64,000 bases of DNA from Bacteroidales bacterium (lineage in GTDB: Bacteria; Bacteroidota; Bacteroidia; Bacteroidales; UBA932), in NCBI GenBank assembly GCA_017549145.1, contig JAFYVM010000015.1, positions 1 to 64,000 of the forward strand, given 5' to 3'. The notes under the pieces were generated by a model. That model did not search any database, had not been told where the DNA came from, and saw nothing but the letters and a program-made list of their open reading frames with translations. Position 1 is the stretch's first letter. The number at the start of each line of letters is the position of its first letter. Both the position numbers and the translations under genes were made by a program. Of this stretch, positions 1-8,431 are shown in pieces.

Positions 1-65
1 CTACGTGGGCCCCTCCCCCTGCGGCCAGGGGGGTAGCACGGTTTTGCAAACCGCAAACACCACCG
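1..65 (-). repeat. In-frame palindromic element, truB copy (partial, inverted relative to hutI copy)
   Basis: Bases 1-53 match the reverse complement of hutI positions 20071-20019 with only a few mismatches. Shared blocks include CGTGGGCCCCTCCC, CTGCGGCCAG and GGGGTAGCACGGTTTTG. The inner hairpin is CCCCCTG (15-21), loop CGGC, CAGGGGG (26-32). Relative to hutI, base 18 changed T to C and its pairing partner 29 changed A to G, a compensatory change. The outer arm (about 48-65) diverges from the hutI arm, and its partner arm lies outside the window. The element is translated as part of TruB. Confidence 0.85.
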
Positions 66-289
66 CGTCAAGCAGAATCAACGTGACGGATAATTCGGCC
101 TTTGGATTGCCAAGAGCAGAAATCCGCATGGCATGCAGCAAGGGAACCTACGTCAGAGCATTCGCCCGTGACCTTGGAGAAACTCTTGGCAGCGGAGCCC
201 ACCTTGACTCACTCCAACGCAGCAGAAGTGGCATTTTCCGTGTAGAAAACGCACTCAGCGTGGAAGAGGCAATCCAAAAGCTCCAGTAG
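1..289 (+). CDS. truB: tRNA pseudouridine synthase B, C-terminal part (5' end outside window)
   Basis: TruB makes pseudouridine 55 in the T-loop of tRNAs in the cytoplasm. Only the last ~96 codons are present; the reading frame is open from base 2 and the start lies upstream of the window. The family signature CSKGTYVRAFARDLG and the following GSGAHLDSLQR segment are clear. The first ~21 residues (YVGPSPCGQGG...) are not TruB-like. They are encoded by a palindromic repeat that also occurs in hutI and is read here in frame from the opposite strand. The family sequence resumes at SRINVTDNSAF. The gene ends with TAG, 34 bp before the MATE gene, so the two may be cotranscribed. Identity is secure; whether the inserted peptide is tolerated is inference. 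Confidence 0.9.
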   Translation, partial: YVGPSPCGQGGSTVLQTANTTASSRINVTDNSAFGLPRAEIRMACSKGTYVRAFARDLGETLGSGAHLDSLQRSRSGIFRVENALSVEEAIQKLQ

Positions 290-323
290 CGTTTTTCACA
301 AATAATTAGGTAAAACACACAAA

Positions 324-1658
324 ATGGCAACAGGAACGTACTCATATAGGAATATCTGGAAGGTAGCATACCCTATCCTGATAAGCCTTGTGATGGAGCA
401 GTTGATAGGCCTTACCGACACCGCCTTCATGGGAAGAGTGGGTGAAGTAGAGCTAGGCGCATCTGCCATTGCCATCATATACTACATTGTCCTGTTCATG
501 ATCGGCTTCGGTTTCAGTATCGGAGCACAGATCATCATCGGAAGGCGCAATGGAGAAGGCAACTTCCGAGACACCGGAAAGGTATTCTGGAATGGACTAT
601 ATTTCCTTCTGGGTCTATCTGGAATACTTATTCTTCTATCAGAACTCTTCTCGCCTTGGATGATGCAACGTCTTGTCTCATCCGAAGCAATCCATGTAGC
701 TGCACTCAGTTATGTTCGTTGGCGACTGCCAGGTATGGTCTTCGCCTTCGTCACTGCAATGTACCGCGCATTCTATGTCGGAACCACTCAAACCAAGACA
801 CTGACACTCAATTCGATAGTCATGGTACTATCCAACATTTTCTTCAATTGGGTACTCATCTTCGGACACCTTGGTTTCCCTGCATTAGGTATTACAGGAG
901 CTGCAATCGGATCCAGCCTTGCAGAGTTTGTGTCGATGATATTCTTCATCATCTACACCCGTGTGGGCTGCGACAGACAGAAATACGGATTGGACAAGCC
1001 TGCAAAATTTGAACTTGCCGAGCTCAAAAGCATGATGCCGACATGTATCTGGACAATGATCCAACACACGATATCGTTATCGACATGGCTCATCTTCTTT
1101 TTATATATAGAACACGTGGGCGAGCGAGCGTTGGCAATCTCCAACATAGCCAGAAGTTCATCTGGAATAATATGGGTCGTGCTTCAGGCGTTTTCATCGA
1201 CATGCAGCACCCTTGTCAGCAATATTATCGGAGAAGGTCACCAAGACAAAGTCATGTCGTTGGTCAAACGCATTCTTAAGATTTCATACGGAGTTGTATC
1301 CTTGATGATTCTGTTGTTCTGCCTCTTCCCTCAGGCAGTGGCTCGAATTTACACTGATATTCCTGATATCATCACAGCATCAGTGCCGACTATGTTCATC
1401 ATGAGCACTTCATACCTTCTCCATGTTGGAGCACAGGTATTCTTCCTTGCAATATCAGGAACAGGAAGCACAAAAATCGCATTCAGACTGGAAATGGCAT
1501 CACTCGCAGTATATATGGCTTACTGCACGGTTGTCATCGGATGGCTAAAGCCAGACGTAGCCGTATGCTGGACTGCGGAATATGTATATGGAGGAGTCCT
1601 CTTGATGTTCAGCTGGTGGTATCTTCGTTCCGGTCGTTGGAAAAACCGCAGCATCTAA
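324..1658 (+). CDS. MATE family efflux transporter
   Basis: A 444-residue inner-membrane protein with about 12 hydrophobic segments. It is the usual length for MATE (multidrug and toxin extrusion) antiporters, which export cationic or polyketide-like compounds using Na+ or H+ gradients. The N-terminal half shows the family pattern (PILISLVMEQLIGLTDTAF, FGFSIGAQIIIGRRNGE) and the second half repeats the topology. The ATG at 324 lies just after A-rich DNA, 34 bp from the truB stop. The 3' end overlaps the convergent metalloprotease gene by 4 bp. The substrate cannot be read from the sequence. Confidence 0.9.
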   Translation: MATGTYSYRNIWKVAYPILISLVMEQLIGLTDTAFMGRVGEVELGASAIAIIYYIVLFMIGFGFSIGAQIIIGRRNGEGNFRDTGKVFWNGLYFLLGLSGILILLSELFSPWMMQRLVSSEAIHVAALSYVRWRLPGMVFAFVTAMYRAFYVGTTQTKTLTLNSIVMVLSNIFFNWVLIFGHLGFPALGITGAAIGSSLAEFVSMIFFIIYTRVGCDRQKYGLDKPAKFELAELKSMMPTCIWTMIQHTISLSTWLIFFLYIEHVGERALAISNIARSSSGIIWVVLQAFSSTCSTLVSNIIGEGHQDKVMSLVKRILKISYGVVSLMILLFCLFPQAVARIYTDIPDIITASVPTMFIMSTSYLLHVGAQVFFLAISGTGSTKIAFRLEMASLAVYMAYCTVVIGWLKPDVAVCWTAEYVYGGVLLMFSWWYLRSGRWKNRSI

Positions 1659-2311
1659 ATCAGACGATACTGTTTTATTGCACGAGACATTGTGTAGTCT
1701 ATAGGATAACGGGCTTTCGAAACTGCAGCCTTGCGAGCAAGTGACTTAGAAAGCTCATCCTCCTCCCCTAACCTTCTCATAAGATTATCAGTCAAAAAAT
1801 GCTCTAAAAGCAGGTGAAAAGCATCGCCATGATCATGATGGCGAAGATGACATAATTCATGCAGAAGGATATAATCCTGAAGCACTGCCGGGAGACGTAC
1901 TATATTGATATTCAGATTGATATTATTCTTCGTAGAGCAGCTTCCCCAGTTTGTTGCATTGTGTTTTATAGCCACTCGGTTATATGTGAAGCCATAGCGT
2001 GATGCCAGTTCTGCGAGGCGCGGCGGAAGCTCAGCTTTTGCACGACGGCGCAACTCAGAAACCTCATCTGGCGAAGCCACCTTCACATCCTTGAAACGTT
2101 CTTGCTGTTTAGCCATTACCTCCAGCACCCATCCCCTCTTCATCTTGAAAAATGCAATAGCTGCAGCATAGGGTACAAGTCGCGGAACAGATACACGCAC
2201 CCCGCGCACAGGATGTACCCTGATACTGATACTCCTGCTGCGACTGCTCTTGACAATCTGCACCTCCCCTATCTCGGGATCGACAATTATCTTTCCTGAA
2301 GACTTGGCCAT
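1655..2311 (-). CDS. YgjP-like (DUF45) zinc metallopeptidase
   Basis: A 218-residue soluble protein. It carries the DUF45/YgjP signature: the NWGSCSTKNNINLN segment followed by the zinc motif HELCH, with the third ligand probably in DHGDAFH about ten residues later. Family members are SprT/M48-like predicted metallopeptidases of unproven physiological substrate. It starts 4 bp after the stop of the alpha/beta hydrolase gene on the same strand, so the two form a two-gene unit. The C-terminal tail is basic. Confidence 0.85.
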   Translation of the reverse strand: MAKSSGKIIVDPEIGEVQIVKSSRSRSISIRVHPVRGVRVSVPRLVPYAAAIAFFKMKRGWVLEVMAKQQERFKDVKVASPDEVSELRRRAKAELPPRLAELASRYGFTYNRVAIKHNATNWGSCSTKNNINLNINIVRLPAVLQDYILLHELCHLRHHDHGDAFHLLLEHFLTDNLMRRLGEEDELSKSLARKAAVSKARYPIDYTMSRAIKQYRLI

Positions 2312-2315
2312 TATT

Positions 2316-3074
2316 CTAGTATCCTATTTCCTTGAAGAACTCCAACATCAGCGGAGCCAGTTTACGGCTATTGCAGATGTACGAACCATGGTCCTCACCA
2401 TCCAGAATCTTCACCCTGGCATCCGGGATATTATTTCCAATCAAACGAGTGTGATCAGCTAGTATAAGGTCTTTTTCGCCAGACATGATCAAAGCAGGTG
2501 CAGTAATGCCAGCCATATCCTCAACTGTCATCGTAGGCTCGTTCTGCATCATCTTGACAAGCGGTTCATCAGAAGGCTGAGCAAGGAATCCGAACTCGAA
2601 TTCAGGTACCAACGAGCCATGGACAAAAATATTTGCTCCACCAGTAACAATCGCTCCAAGAGTTCCAGGATACATTACCTCCAGCTGCAAGGCAATGATG
2701 CCACCATCACTGAATCCAAAGACAGCAGGCTTTTCCATCCCCTTGAGCTTGATGAACTCATAGACATCGGTCGCCATATCCTTGTAATGATACTCTTCCA
2801 GACGCTGGTTCGCTCCCTGACCTCGCGAATCGAGGGCATATACCATATAACCGGCCTGAGCCAGCTCTCTCTGAGTTGTTTCCAAGTCATTATGGCTTCC
2901 TCCATTTCCATGCAGGAGGATGACTGGCTTGCCATTTCCTTCAGCAGCATAAAACAGGCTCACACCATTGACCTGAGCGGTATCTGTATAGCTGGAATAT
3001 GTCTTGTCTGCGCACGAAATCATAACTGAAACCAGGACTGCGCATGACATTATTCTGGACAAAGTTCTTTTCAT
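2316..3074 (-). CDS. Alpha/beta hydrolase lipoprotein
   Basis: A 252-residue protein with a lipoprotein signal (lipobox Cys about residue 21, SVMISC) and an alpha/beta hydrolase fold. The oxyanion region is LLHGNGG, the nucleophile Ser is in GFSDGG (about residue 122), the acid is probably in GEKDLIL and the His in GEDHGSY. It is probably anchored in the outer or inner membrane facing the periplasm. The substrate is unknown; the closest functional classes are esterases, lipases and peroxidase-like hydrolases. The start is set by the signal peptide, ~25 bp downstream of a TATCTTTG -7 box on this strand. Confidence 0.85.
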   Translation of the reverse strand: MKRTLSRIMSCAVLVSVMISCADKTYSSYTDTAQVNGVSLFYAAEGNGKPVILLHGNGGSHNDLETTQRELAQAGYMVYALDSRGQGANQRLEEYHYKDMATDVYEFIKLKGMEKPAVFGFSDGGIIALQLEVMYPGTLGAIVTGGANIFVHGSLVPEFEFGFLAQPSDEPLVKMMQNEPTMTVEDMAGITAPALIMSGEKDLILADHTRLIGNNIPDARVKILDGEDHGSYICNSRKLAPLMLEFFKEIGY

Positions 3075-3096
3075 CTGTCAATCTTTAATCTGAGCA

Positions 3097-3104
3097 CAAA
3101 GATA
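3097..3104 (-). promoter_or_regulatory. Promoter -7 box for hydrolase/metalloprotease unit
   Basis: The minus strand reads TATCTTTG, a match to the Bacteroidota -7 consensus TAnnTTTG, at a suitable distance from the ATG at 3074. The -33 element is weak. Confidence 0.5.
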
Positions 3105-3128
3105 ATCATATAAATTTTCATCCAAGCG

Positions 3129-3159
3129 TTTGTTTTCTTAGATATTATACGTATCTTTG
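3129..3159 (+). promoter_or_regulatory. rpsO promoter (Bacteroidota type)
   Basis: TTTG at 3129-3132, exactly 19 bp, then TATCTTTG at 3152-3159: a perfect TTTG-N19-TAnnTTTG promoter. It leaves a leader of about 65 nt before rpsO. Confidence 0.75.
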
Positions 3160-3228
3160 CGCCCGCTTTGGGTCAACCTGACAGTTACCCGTAAAGTTTT
3201 GATGTTTAACCCTTAATCTTTTAGAATT

Positions 3229-3504
3229 ATGGCAGAGTACCTTATGCCTGAAAAGAAACAGGAGATTTTCGCGAAGTACGGAAAGTCTAACACTGACACT
3301 GGTTCACCTGAGAGCCAGGTAGCATTGTTCTCCTACCGTATCGCTCACCTTACTGAGCATCTTAAGAACAACAAGCACGACTATGCAACACGTCGTTCAC
3401 TTCTTAAGCTTGTAGGTAAGCGTCGTCGTGTCCTTGACTACCTCAAGGAGATTGATATCGAGAGATACAGAGCTATCGTTAAGGAGCTTGGTCTCCGTCG
3501 ATAG
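3229..3504 (+). CDS. rpsO: 30S ribosomal protein S15
   Basis: A 91-residue protein of normal S15 length. It binds 16S rRNA in the central domain and the platform of the small subunit. Recognisable segments are [21 protein letters not shown] and the C-terminal [12 protein letters not shown]. It precedes pnp, the classic rpsO-pnp order shared with many bacteria, but a strong hairpin plus T-tract separates them here. The stop is TAG, which matters for reading the amber codon in hutH. Confidence 0.97.
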   Translation: MAEYLMPEKKQEIFAKYGKSNTDTGSPESQVALFSYRIAHLTEHLKNNKHDYATRRSLLKLVGKRRRVLDYLKEIDIERYRAIVKELGLRR

Positions 3505-3528
3505 TCTACGTTATAGTAGGAAACGGCG

Positions 3529-3567
3529 AAAGGGGGAAGCGGCCTACGGGTCAGCCCCCTTTTTTTT
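3529..3567 (+). terminator. Rho-independent terminator after rpsO
   Basis: AAAGGGGG (3529-3536) pairs with CCCCCTTT (3555-3562) and is followed by a T-tract to 3567. The loop is about 18 nt. Confidence 0.8.
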
Positions 3568-3709
3568 GCAAATAAGTCTGAGGATGCAGACAACAACCTG
3601 CGGCATCCGAGGAATGACAATATATACGAAAGGTCTGATATAACGACCTACTTGATGAAACAGAATATTAATCCACTCCCATAGGGGGAGGCAGGTTGAA
3701 AATGAAGTA

Positions 3710-6034
3710 ATGAATATCGTTAAAAAGACAATCGAATTATCCGACGGAAGGGTAATTGAAATCGAGACTGGTAAGCTTGCAAAGCAGGCTGACGGTTCTG
3801 TAGTCGTTAAGATGGGTGGCACTATGCTCCTCGCTACTGTTACTTGCGCAAAAGACGCAAAGGCAGACGTTGACTTCATGCCGCTTCAGGTAGACTACAA
3901 GGAAAAATACGCATCCGCAGGTCGTTTCCCTGGCGGATTCATGAAGAGAGAAGGAAAGGCTTCTGATTATGAGATCCTCATCGCACGTCTTGTTGACCGT
4001 GCACTCAGACCATTGTTCCCTGAGGATTTTCACGCAGAAGTATTCGTAAACGTTAACCTTATTTCTGCTGAGAAGGATATTCAGCCAGACGCACTTGCTG
4101 GTCTTGCTGCATCATCTGCTCTTGCTGTCAGCGACATTCCTTTTGAGGGACCAATCTCAGAGGTACGTGTTGCTCGTATCAACGGCGAGTTCAAGATCAA
4201 CCCTAACTTCAGCGAGATGACTGACACTGACATCGACATCATCGTTGCCGCTACTTACGACAACATCATGATGGTTGAGGGTGAGATGAAGGAGGTTAGC
4301 GAGAAAGATATGCTCGAGGCTATCAAGTTCGCTCACGAGGAGATCAAGAAGCACTGTAAGGTTCAGATGGAGCTTATGGAGGCTGTTGGCAAGACTGAGA
4401 AGAGAACTTACTGCCACGAGGAGAATGACGAGGAACTTCGTCAGGCTATCCAGGAGTTCTGCTACGACAGATGCTACGCTATCGCTAAGTCAGGCTCTGC
4501 AAAGCACGAAAGATCAGACGCATTCGAGGCACTCAAGGAGGAGTTCTACGAGACTCTTTCTGAGGAGGATCGCGAGGAGAAGCGTATGATGGTAGAAAGA
4601 TACTACCACGCTGTTGAGAAGGCTGCAATGAGAAACATGATCCTCGATGAGGGTGTGCGTCTTGACGGCCGTGACACAACAACTGTACGTCCAATCTGGT
4701 GCGAGACTGACTACCTCCCATGCGCACATGGTTCAGCAATCTTCACACGTGGTGAGACACAGTCACTTACAACTGTAACCCTCGGTACCAAGCTCGATAT
4801 GAAGGAGCGTGACGAGGTTCTTATCCAGGACACTGACCAGTTTGTTCTTCACTACAACTTCCCTCCATTCTCAACAGGTGAGGCTCGTCCACAGCGTGGT
4901 ATCGGCCGTCGTGAGATTGGACACGGTAACCTCGCTTACCGCGCACTTAAGCCAATGATTCCTATGGCTCCGGAGAATCCATACGCAGTACGCGTAGTTT
5001 CTGATATCCTTGAGTCTAACGGTTCATCATCAATGGCTACTGTATGTGCAGGATGTCTTGCACTTATGGATGCAGGTGTGAAGATCAAGAAGCCAGTTGC
5101 CGGTGTAGCAATGGGTCTTATCACAGACAAGGACAACCCTAACGAGCGTTATGCTATCCTTACAGATATTCTCGGTGACGAGGACCACCTCGGAGACATG
5201 GACTTCAAGGTAACTGGTACAAAGGACGGTATCACAGCTACTCAGATGGATATCAAGGTTGACGGTCTTTCATATGACGTTCTCGAGCGCGCACTCGAGC
5301 AGGCACGTCAGGGTCGTCTCCACATCATGGGTGAGATGATGAAGACTATCAGCGAGCCACGTGAGGATTACAAGGAGTTCGTTCCACGTATGGTACAGAT
5401 CCGTGTTGCTGGTGAGTTCATCGGTGCTATCATCGGTAAGGGTGGTGAGACTATCCAGCGTATCCAGAGAGAGACTGGTACAACAGTCACTATCACTGAG
5501 GAGCAGGTTGACGGCGTTTCACAGGGCGTAGTTGACATCTTCGGTAACGATAAGGACGCTATGGATAAGGCTCTTAACTGGATCAACGGTATCACTGCAG
5601 TTCCTGAAGTAGGTACAGTTTACTCAGGCAAGGTTGTTTCAATCCTTGAGTTCGGTGCATTCGTTGAGATTCTCCCTGGTAAGGAAGGTCTTCTCCACAT
5701 CTCTGAGATCGACTGGAACAAGACTGAGAAGGTAGAGGATGTACTTAACATCGGTGACGAGGTTGAGGTTAAGCTCCTTGAGATCGACGCTAAGACTGGT
5801 AAGATGAGACTTTCACGTAAGGCTCTTATCGAGAAGCCAGAGGGATACGTTGAGCCAGAGCATAAGCCAAGAGGTGACAAGGGTCCACGCAACGACCGTC
5901 GTGACAATGGACGCGGTCCACGTCGTGATGACAACCGTGGTCCACGCCGCGATGACAGAGGCCCAAGAGGTCCACGTCGCGAGCAGCGCACAGATGCTCC
6001 AGTAGAGCAGAACAACGAGCCAGAAATGTTCTAA
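3710..6034 (+). CDS. pnp: Polyribonucleotide nucleotidyltransferase (PNPase)
   Basis: A 774-residue phosphorolytic 3'-5' exoribonuclease of the RNA-decay machinery. In order: first RNase PH domain (from residue 1), helical linker, second RNase PH domain with the [11 protein letters not shown] segment, KH domain with the GKGG loop near residue 577, S1 domain about 635-705 ([20 protein letters not shown]), and a disordered basic tail about 720-774. The tail is rich in RGD, RRDD and RGP repeats, which suggests RNA or partner binding. Codon use is strongly biased, as in highly expressed genes. A short stem (CTCCC/GGGAG) lies just before the start and could serve in autoregulation, which is only a guess. 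No consensus promoter is seen in the 140 bp after the rpsO terminator. Confidence 0.97.
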   Translation: MNIVKKTIELSDGRVIEIETGKLAKQADGSVVVKMGGTMLLATVTCAKDAKADVDFMPLQVDYKEKYASAGRFPGGFMKREGKASDYEILIARLVDRALRPLFPEDFHAEVFVNVNLISAEKDIQPDALAGLAASSALAVSDIPFEGPISEVRVARINGEFKINPNFSEMTDTDIDIIVAATYDNIMMVEGEMKEVSEKDMLEAIKFAHEEIKKHCKVQMELMEAVGKTEKRTYCHEENDEELRQAIQEFCYDRCYAIAKSGSAKHERSDAFEALKEEFYETLSEEDREEKRMMVERYYHAVEKAAMRNMILDEGVRLDGRDTTTVRPIWCETDYLPCAHGSAIFTRGETQSLTTVTLGTKLDMKERDEVLIQDTDQFVLHYNFPPFSTGEARPQRGIGRREIGHGNLAYRALKPMIPMAPENPYAVRVVSDILESNGSSSMATVCAGCLALMDAGVKIKKPVAGVAMGLITDKDNPNERYAILTDILGDEDHLGDMDFKVTGTKDGITATQMDIKVDGLSYDVLERALEQARQGRLHIMGEMMKTISEPREDYKEFVPRMVQIRVAGEFIGAIIGKGGETIQRIQRETGTTVTITEEQVDGVSQGVVDIFGNDKDAMDKALNWINGITAVPEVGTVYSGKVVSILEFGAFVEILPGKEGLLHISEIDWNKTEKVEDVLNIGDEVEVKLLEIDAKTGKMRLSRKALIEKPEGYVEPEHKPRGDKGPRNDRRDNGRGPRRDDNRGPRRDDRGPRGPRREQRTDAPVEQNNEPEMF

Positions 6035-6055
6035 TCGAACATTCTAAATAACAGA

Positions 6056-6087
6056 AAAGTGGATTCCGTCTGGAGTCCACTTTTTTT
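6056..6087 (+). terminator. Terminator after pnp
   Basis: AAAGTGGATTCC (6056-6067) pairs with the matching arm to 6083 (one G-T pair) around a GTCT loop, followed by a T-tract. Confidence 0.85.
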
Positions 6088-6157
6088 ATAACTAATGTGC
6101 TGTGCCGATCTGATACGTTTTTCATAAATACCTATATTTCAAACACTTAGCACTTCA

Positions 6158-6181
6158 TTGGCGGGCATTTTTACCCACCAA
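6158..6181 (+). repeat. Left REP-like hairpin flanking the RAYT gene
   Basis: TTGGCGGG, 8-nt loop, CCCACCAA. It is the inverted counterpart of the hairpin at 7210-7233: the reverse complement of that copy matches it in stem and most of the loop. No other copy was seen in the window. Confidence 0.75.
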
Positions 6182-6232
6182 CTCAACGCTAACCAACTGA
6201 TTTTCAAGCTTATACAAGCAACGAAGCCTATT

Positions 6233-7162
6233 CTATGCCCTTGAACTCACAATAGGCAGATGCAGAAACTTACATATCTGTTGACTTGCGACATGTGTGT
6301 AACGTAACATTTCATTGTGTAGATTAATCTTAGTATCAATATCAAGGGATATTATATCTCCCACAGAATGATAACCTCGGGCATACATAATTCTATAAAG
6401 ATATCGATACTCAGCATCTGATTTTCCACACCTATATTCATTAATATCATATTCACTACCTGCATTCGAATTGATTGCAGTCAGCATATTCTGATAACCA
6501 TCATAAAATTTCGAAACAAGAACATCATAACGTATCACAGAGTACTTCTTGACAATATAGTCCACGAGTTGAGCCCTTTCCTTCATATCCAATTTTGAGA
6601 ACAATCGTCTCAAATGTGTATAAGTCAGGAAATCACCACGTTTTGCAGAACCATCAACCTCCTTAAGCGAACTCTGTAAACACGAAGATGCTTTACGTAC
6701 CACCAATCGCTCCGAAAACGGACAATCTGAATTGCCATAAGCAAGAAAGTTCCACCGATATTCCTGAGCATACCTGCATAAATAGCGTTCTACAGGATTA
6801 TTATACAAATAGGCGATAGCTGTTCGGAGTCGTTTAGTTCCTATTTTAGGTGCACTTCCAAACCTTTCCGAAAATATTGGGCCAGTAGTTCGATGCTCCC
6901 TTTGATACTCCTTGACAAACCTAATGGTTACATTCGAAAAAAATTTAGACAAAGTAGATTTCTCAGCTGATGCACACAAAGAATGTATATGATCTATCAT
7001 AAGGCATAGTCCATATACAGTTATTCCATACTTAAGCGATAGAACTGAGAAAATGGTATAGTACACCAAATAATCCTCTATCTCATAGAAAATATTAAAA
7101 CCCGAAATCCCTCTTTGATACACGTGATTGACCTCACCAGATACAAACTTCCTCTTCTCCAT
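6233..7162 (-). mobile_element. IS200-like / RAYT-type Y1 transposase
   Basis: A 309-residue protein of the Y1 HUH superfamily (REP-associated tyrosine transposase group). An N-terminal fold (GEVNHVYQRGI) is followed by the HUH metal motif HIH at residues 58-60 (MIDHIHSL). Then comes PIFSERF and the family segment AYLYNNPVERYL with EYRWNFLAYG, where the catalytic Tyr is expected. The C-terminal ~150 residues extend beyond the usual RAYT core and end in a possible helix-turn-helix (VASQQICKFLHLP). The gene is more AT-rich than its neighbours. It is bracketed by inverted 24-bp hairpins (6158-6181 and 7210-7233), as RAYT genes are by their REPs. There is one copy only, and the frame is intact. 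RAYTs are often domesticated rather than free-moving. Confidence 0.85.
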
Positions 7163-7422
7163 ACCAGCGTTTTTTATATATCATTGATATTCAATATCAT
7201 AAGACTCAATTGGTGGGAAAATCTCCCCGCCAACCCATGGCCAACAAACTGAAGCACAACAACTTACAAAAAACACCAATAAACAGTTGATCGCCATGCG
7301 CTACAAAGCGAGACAAAAATAATGGCTACGAAAAAGACTCAGTATCAAAAAAAGAAAAAAAGAGAATAAAAAAGAGTATATCTTAGTCAAAAAAAGAAAA
7401 TCCGCACAATAGGAATATAAAA
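7163..7422. other. Intergenic, A-rich spacer
   Basis: It holds the right RAYT hairpin and then about 120 bp of A/AG-rich DNA up to the EamA stop. No gene or promoter consensus is apparent. Confidence 0.6.
7210..7233 (-). repeat. Right REP-like hairpin flanking the RAYT gene
   Basis: TTGGTGGG, 8-nt loop, CCCGCCAA. Its reverse complement (TTGGCGGG...CCCACCAA) matches the left copy, so the two point in opposite directions around the transposase gene. Confidence 0.75.
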
Positions 7423-8346
7423 TTAATGGGCAGTGCCGATCCAGATAAGGGCCATACCGATGAGGATCAGGACGAGGTCAAAGGCCTTGGCACGAAGATT
7501 ACGCTCCTTAAAGAGAATGGCTGCACAAAGGAATGAAATGATTACAGAACTGCGACGCACAAGGGAGACAACTGAAATCATCGAATCAGGATTGCTCAAT
7601 GAAGAGAAATATGCAAAATCCGCTATGCAGATGAAAAGCGATATGAGCGGGATTGCCCAACGCCATTGGAATGGTGTCGTATTATGACGTTTTGGATACC
7701 AGAGTACAGCGCAGATCACAATCATGATGAGCATCTGATAGAAGTTGAACCAGCTCTGTACGAACATCGGTCCCAGCTCTCGCATCACGAATTTATCATA
7801 CAAGCCGCTGACTGCACCCATAATGGTCGCCGCAGCTACACACCATATCCATTTATTGCTCTTGAAATCTATATCTTCCTTCTTTCCGGCGCGGCTCATC
7901 ATATAGATTGAGAGAATCGTAGTCAAGATACCGGTCCACTGGTAGATATTCAATCTTTCTCCAAATATCAGCGTGGCGCCCACAAGTACTAATACTGGCC
8001 TTGTAGCATTGATCGGTCCCACAAGAGTCAGTGGCAGATGCTTCAGTCCGAAATAGCCGAATATCCAGGAAGACAACACGATAAAAGCCTTCAGAATCAC
8101 CAGACTATGGGCACGAAGTACTGACACCTCTCCCCCAGCTACACAATGAGCAGTATCGAAAACCGTTCCACTGAACCAGGCTGTTCCCAGCGAGTAATCC
8201 AGAAGAAATGGAGAGAAAATTATAGTCGAGAATATAGTATTCAGCAACAACACCGGAAGAACTGCATTATTCTTCAGGGATGCCTTCTTCGATGTATCAT
8301 AAAAGCCTAAAAAGGTAGCTGAGACAAAAGCGAGTATAAGCCACAT
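7423..8346 (-). CDS. EamA/DMT family transporter
   Basis: A 307-residue, ten-helix inner-membrane protein with two tandem EamA repeats, as in drug/metabolite exporters (RhaT/YdcZ-like). The second repeat begins near NKWIWCVAAATIMGAVSGLYDKF. The central GPINATRPVLVLVGATLIFGERL segment is typical of the first repeat end. It is transcribed divergently from the nucleotidase and hut genes, with a TATATTTG box ~23 bp before its start. The substrate is unknown; position next to hut genes makes an amino-acid-related solute possible but unproven. Confidence 0.85.
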   Translation of the reverse strand: MWLILAFVSATFLGFYDTSKKASLKNNAVLPVLLLNTIFSTIIFSPFLLDYSLGTAWFSGTVFDTAHCVAGGEVSVLRAHSLVILKAFIVLSSWIFGYFGLKHLPLTLVGPINATRPVLVLVGATLIFGERLNIYQWTGILTTILSIYMMSRAGKKEDIDFKSNKWIWCVAAATIMGAVSGLYDKFVMRELGPMFVQSWFNFYQMLIMIVICAVLWYPKRHNTTPFQWRWAIPLISLFICIADFAYFSSLSNPDSMISVVSLVRRSSVIISFLCAAILFKERNLRAKAFDLVLILIGMALIWIGTAH

Positions 8347-8369
8347 AAATCCTTATCATTTTGGGGCTG

Positions 8370-8377
8370 CAAATATA
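8370..8377 (-). promoter_or_regulatory. -7 box for EamA gene
   Basis: The minus strand reads TATATTTG (TAnnTTTG), followed by GCAGCC, close to the start at 8346. No clear -33 box. Confidence 0.5.
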
Positions 8378-8400
8378 CGCCTAGTAAGTTTCTTTTTTAC

Positions 8401-8408
8401 TATATTTG
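8401..8408 (+). promoter_or_regulatory. -7 box for nucleotidase gene
   Basis: TATATTTG on the plus strand, 23 bp before the ATG at 8432, divergent from the EamA box. No good -33 match at 19 bp. Confidence 0.5.
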
Positions 8409-8431
8409 GCGAAATTTTGAAAGGTCATACC

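Noticed and set aside
3438-3620. Short opposite-strand open frames in rpsO, pnp and SusC genes
   Set aside because: They lie inside secure, codon-biased genes, have no family similarity and fail on codon use, so they are chance frames.
6233-7233. RAYT locus as an active IS with target-site duplications
   Set aside because: No clear direct repeats outside the two hairpins were found, and Y1 elements usually make none, so activity cannot be judged.
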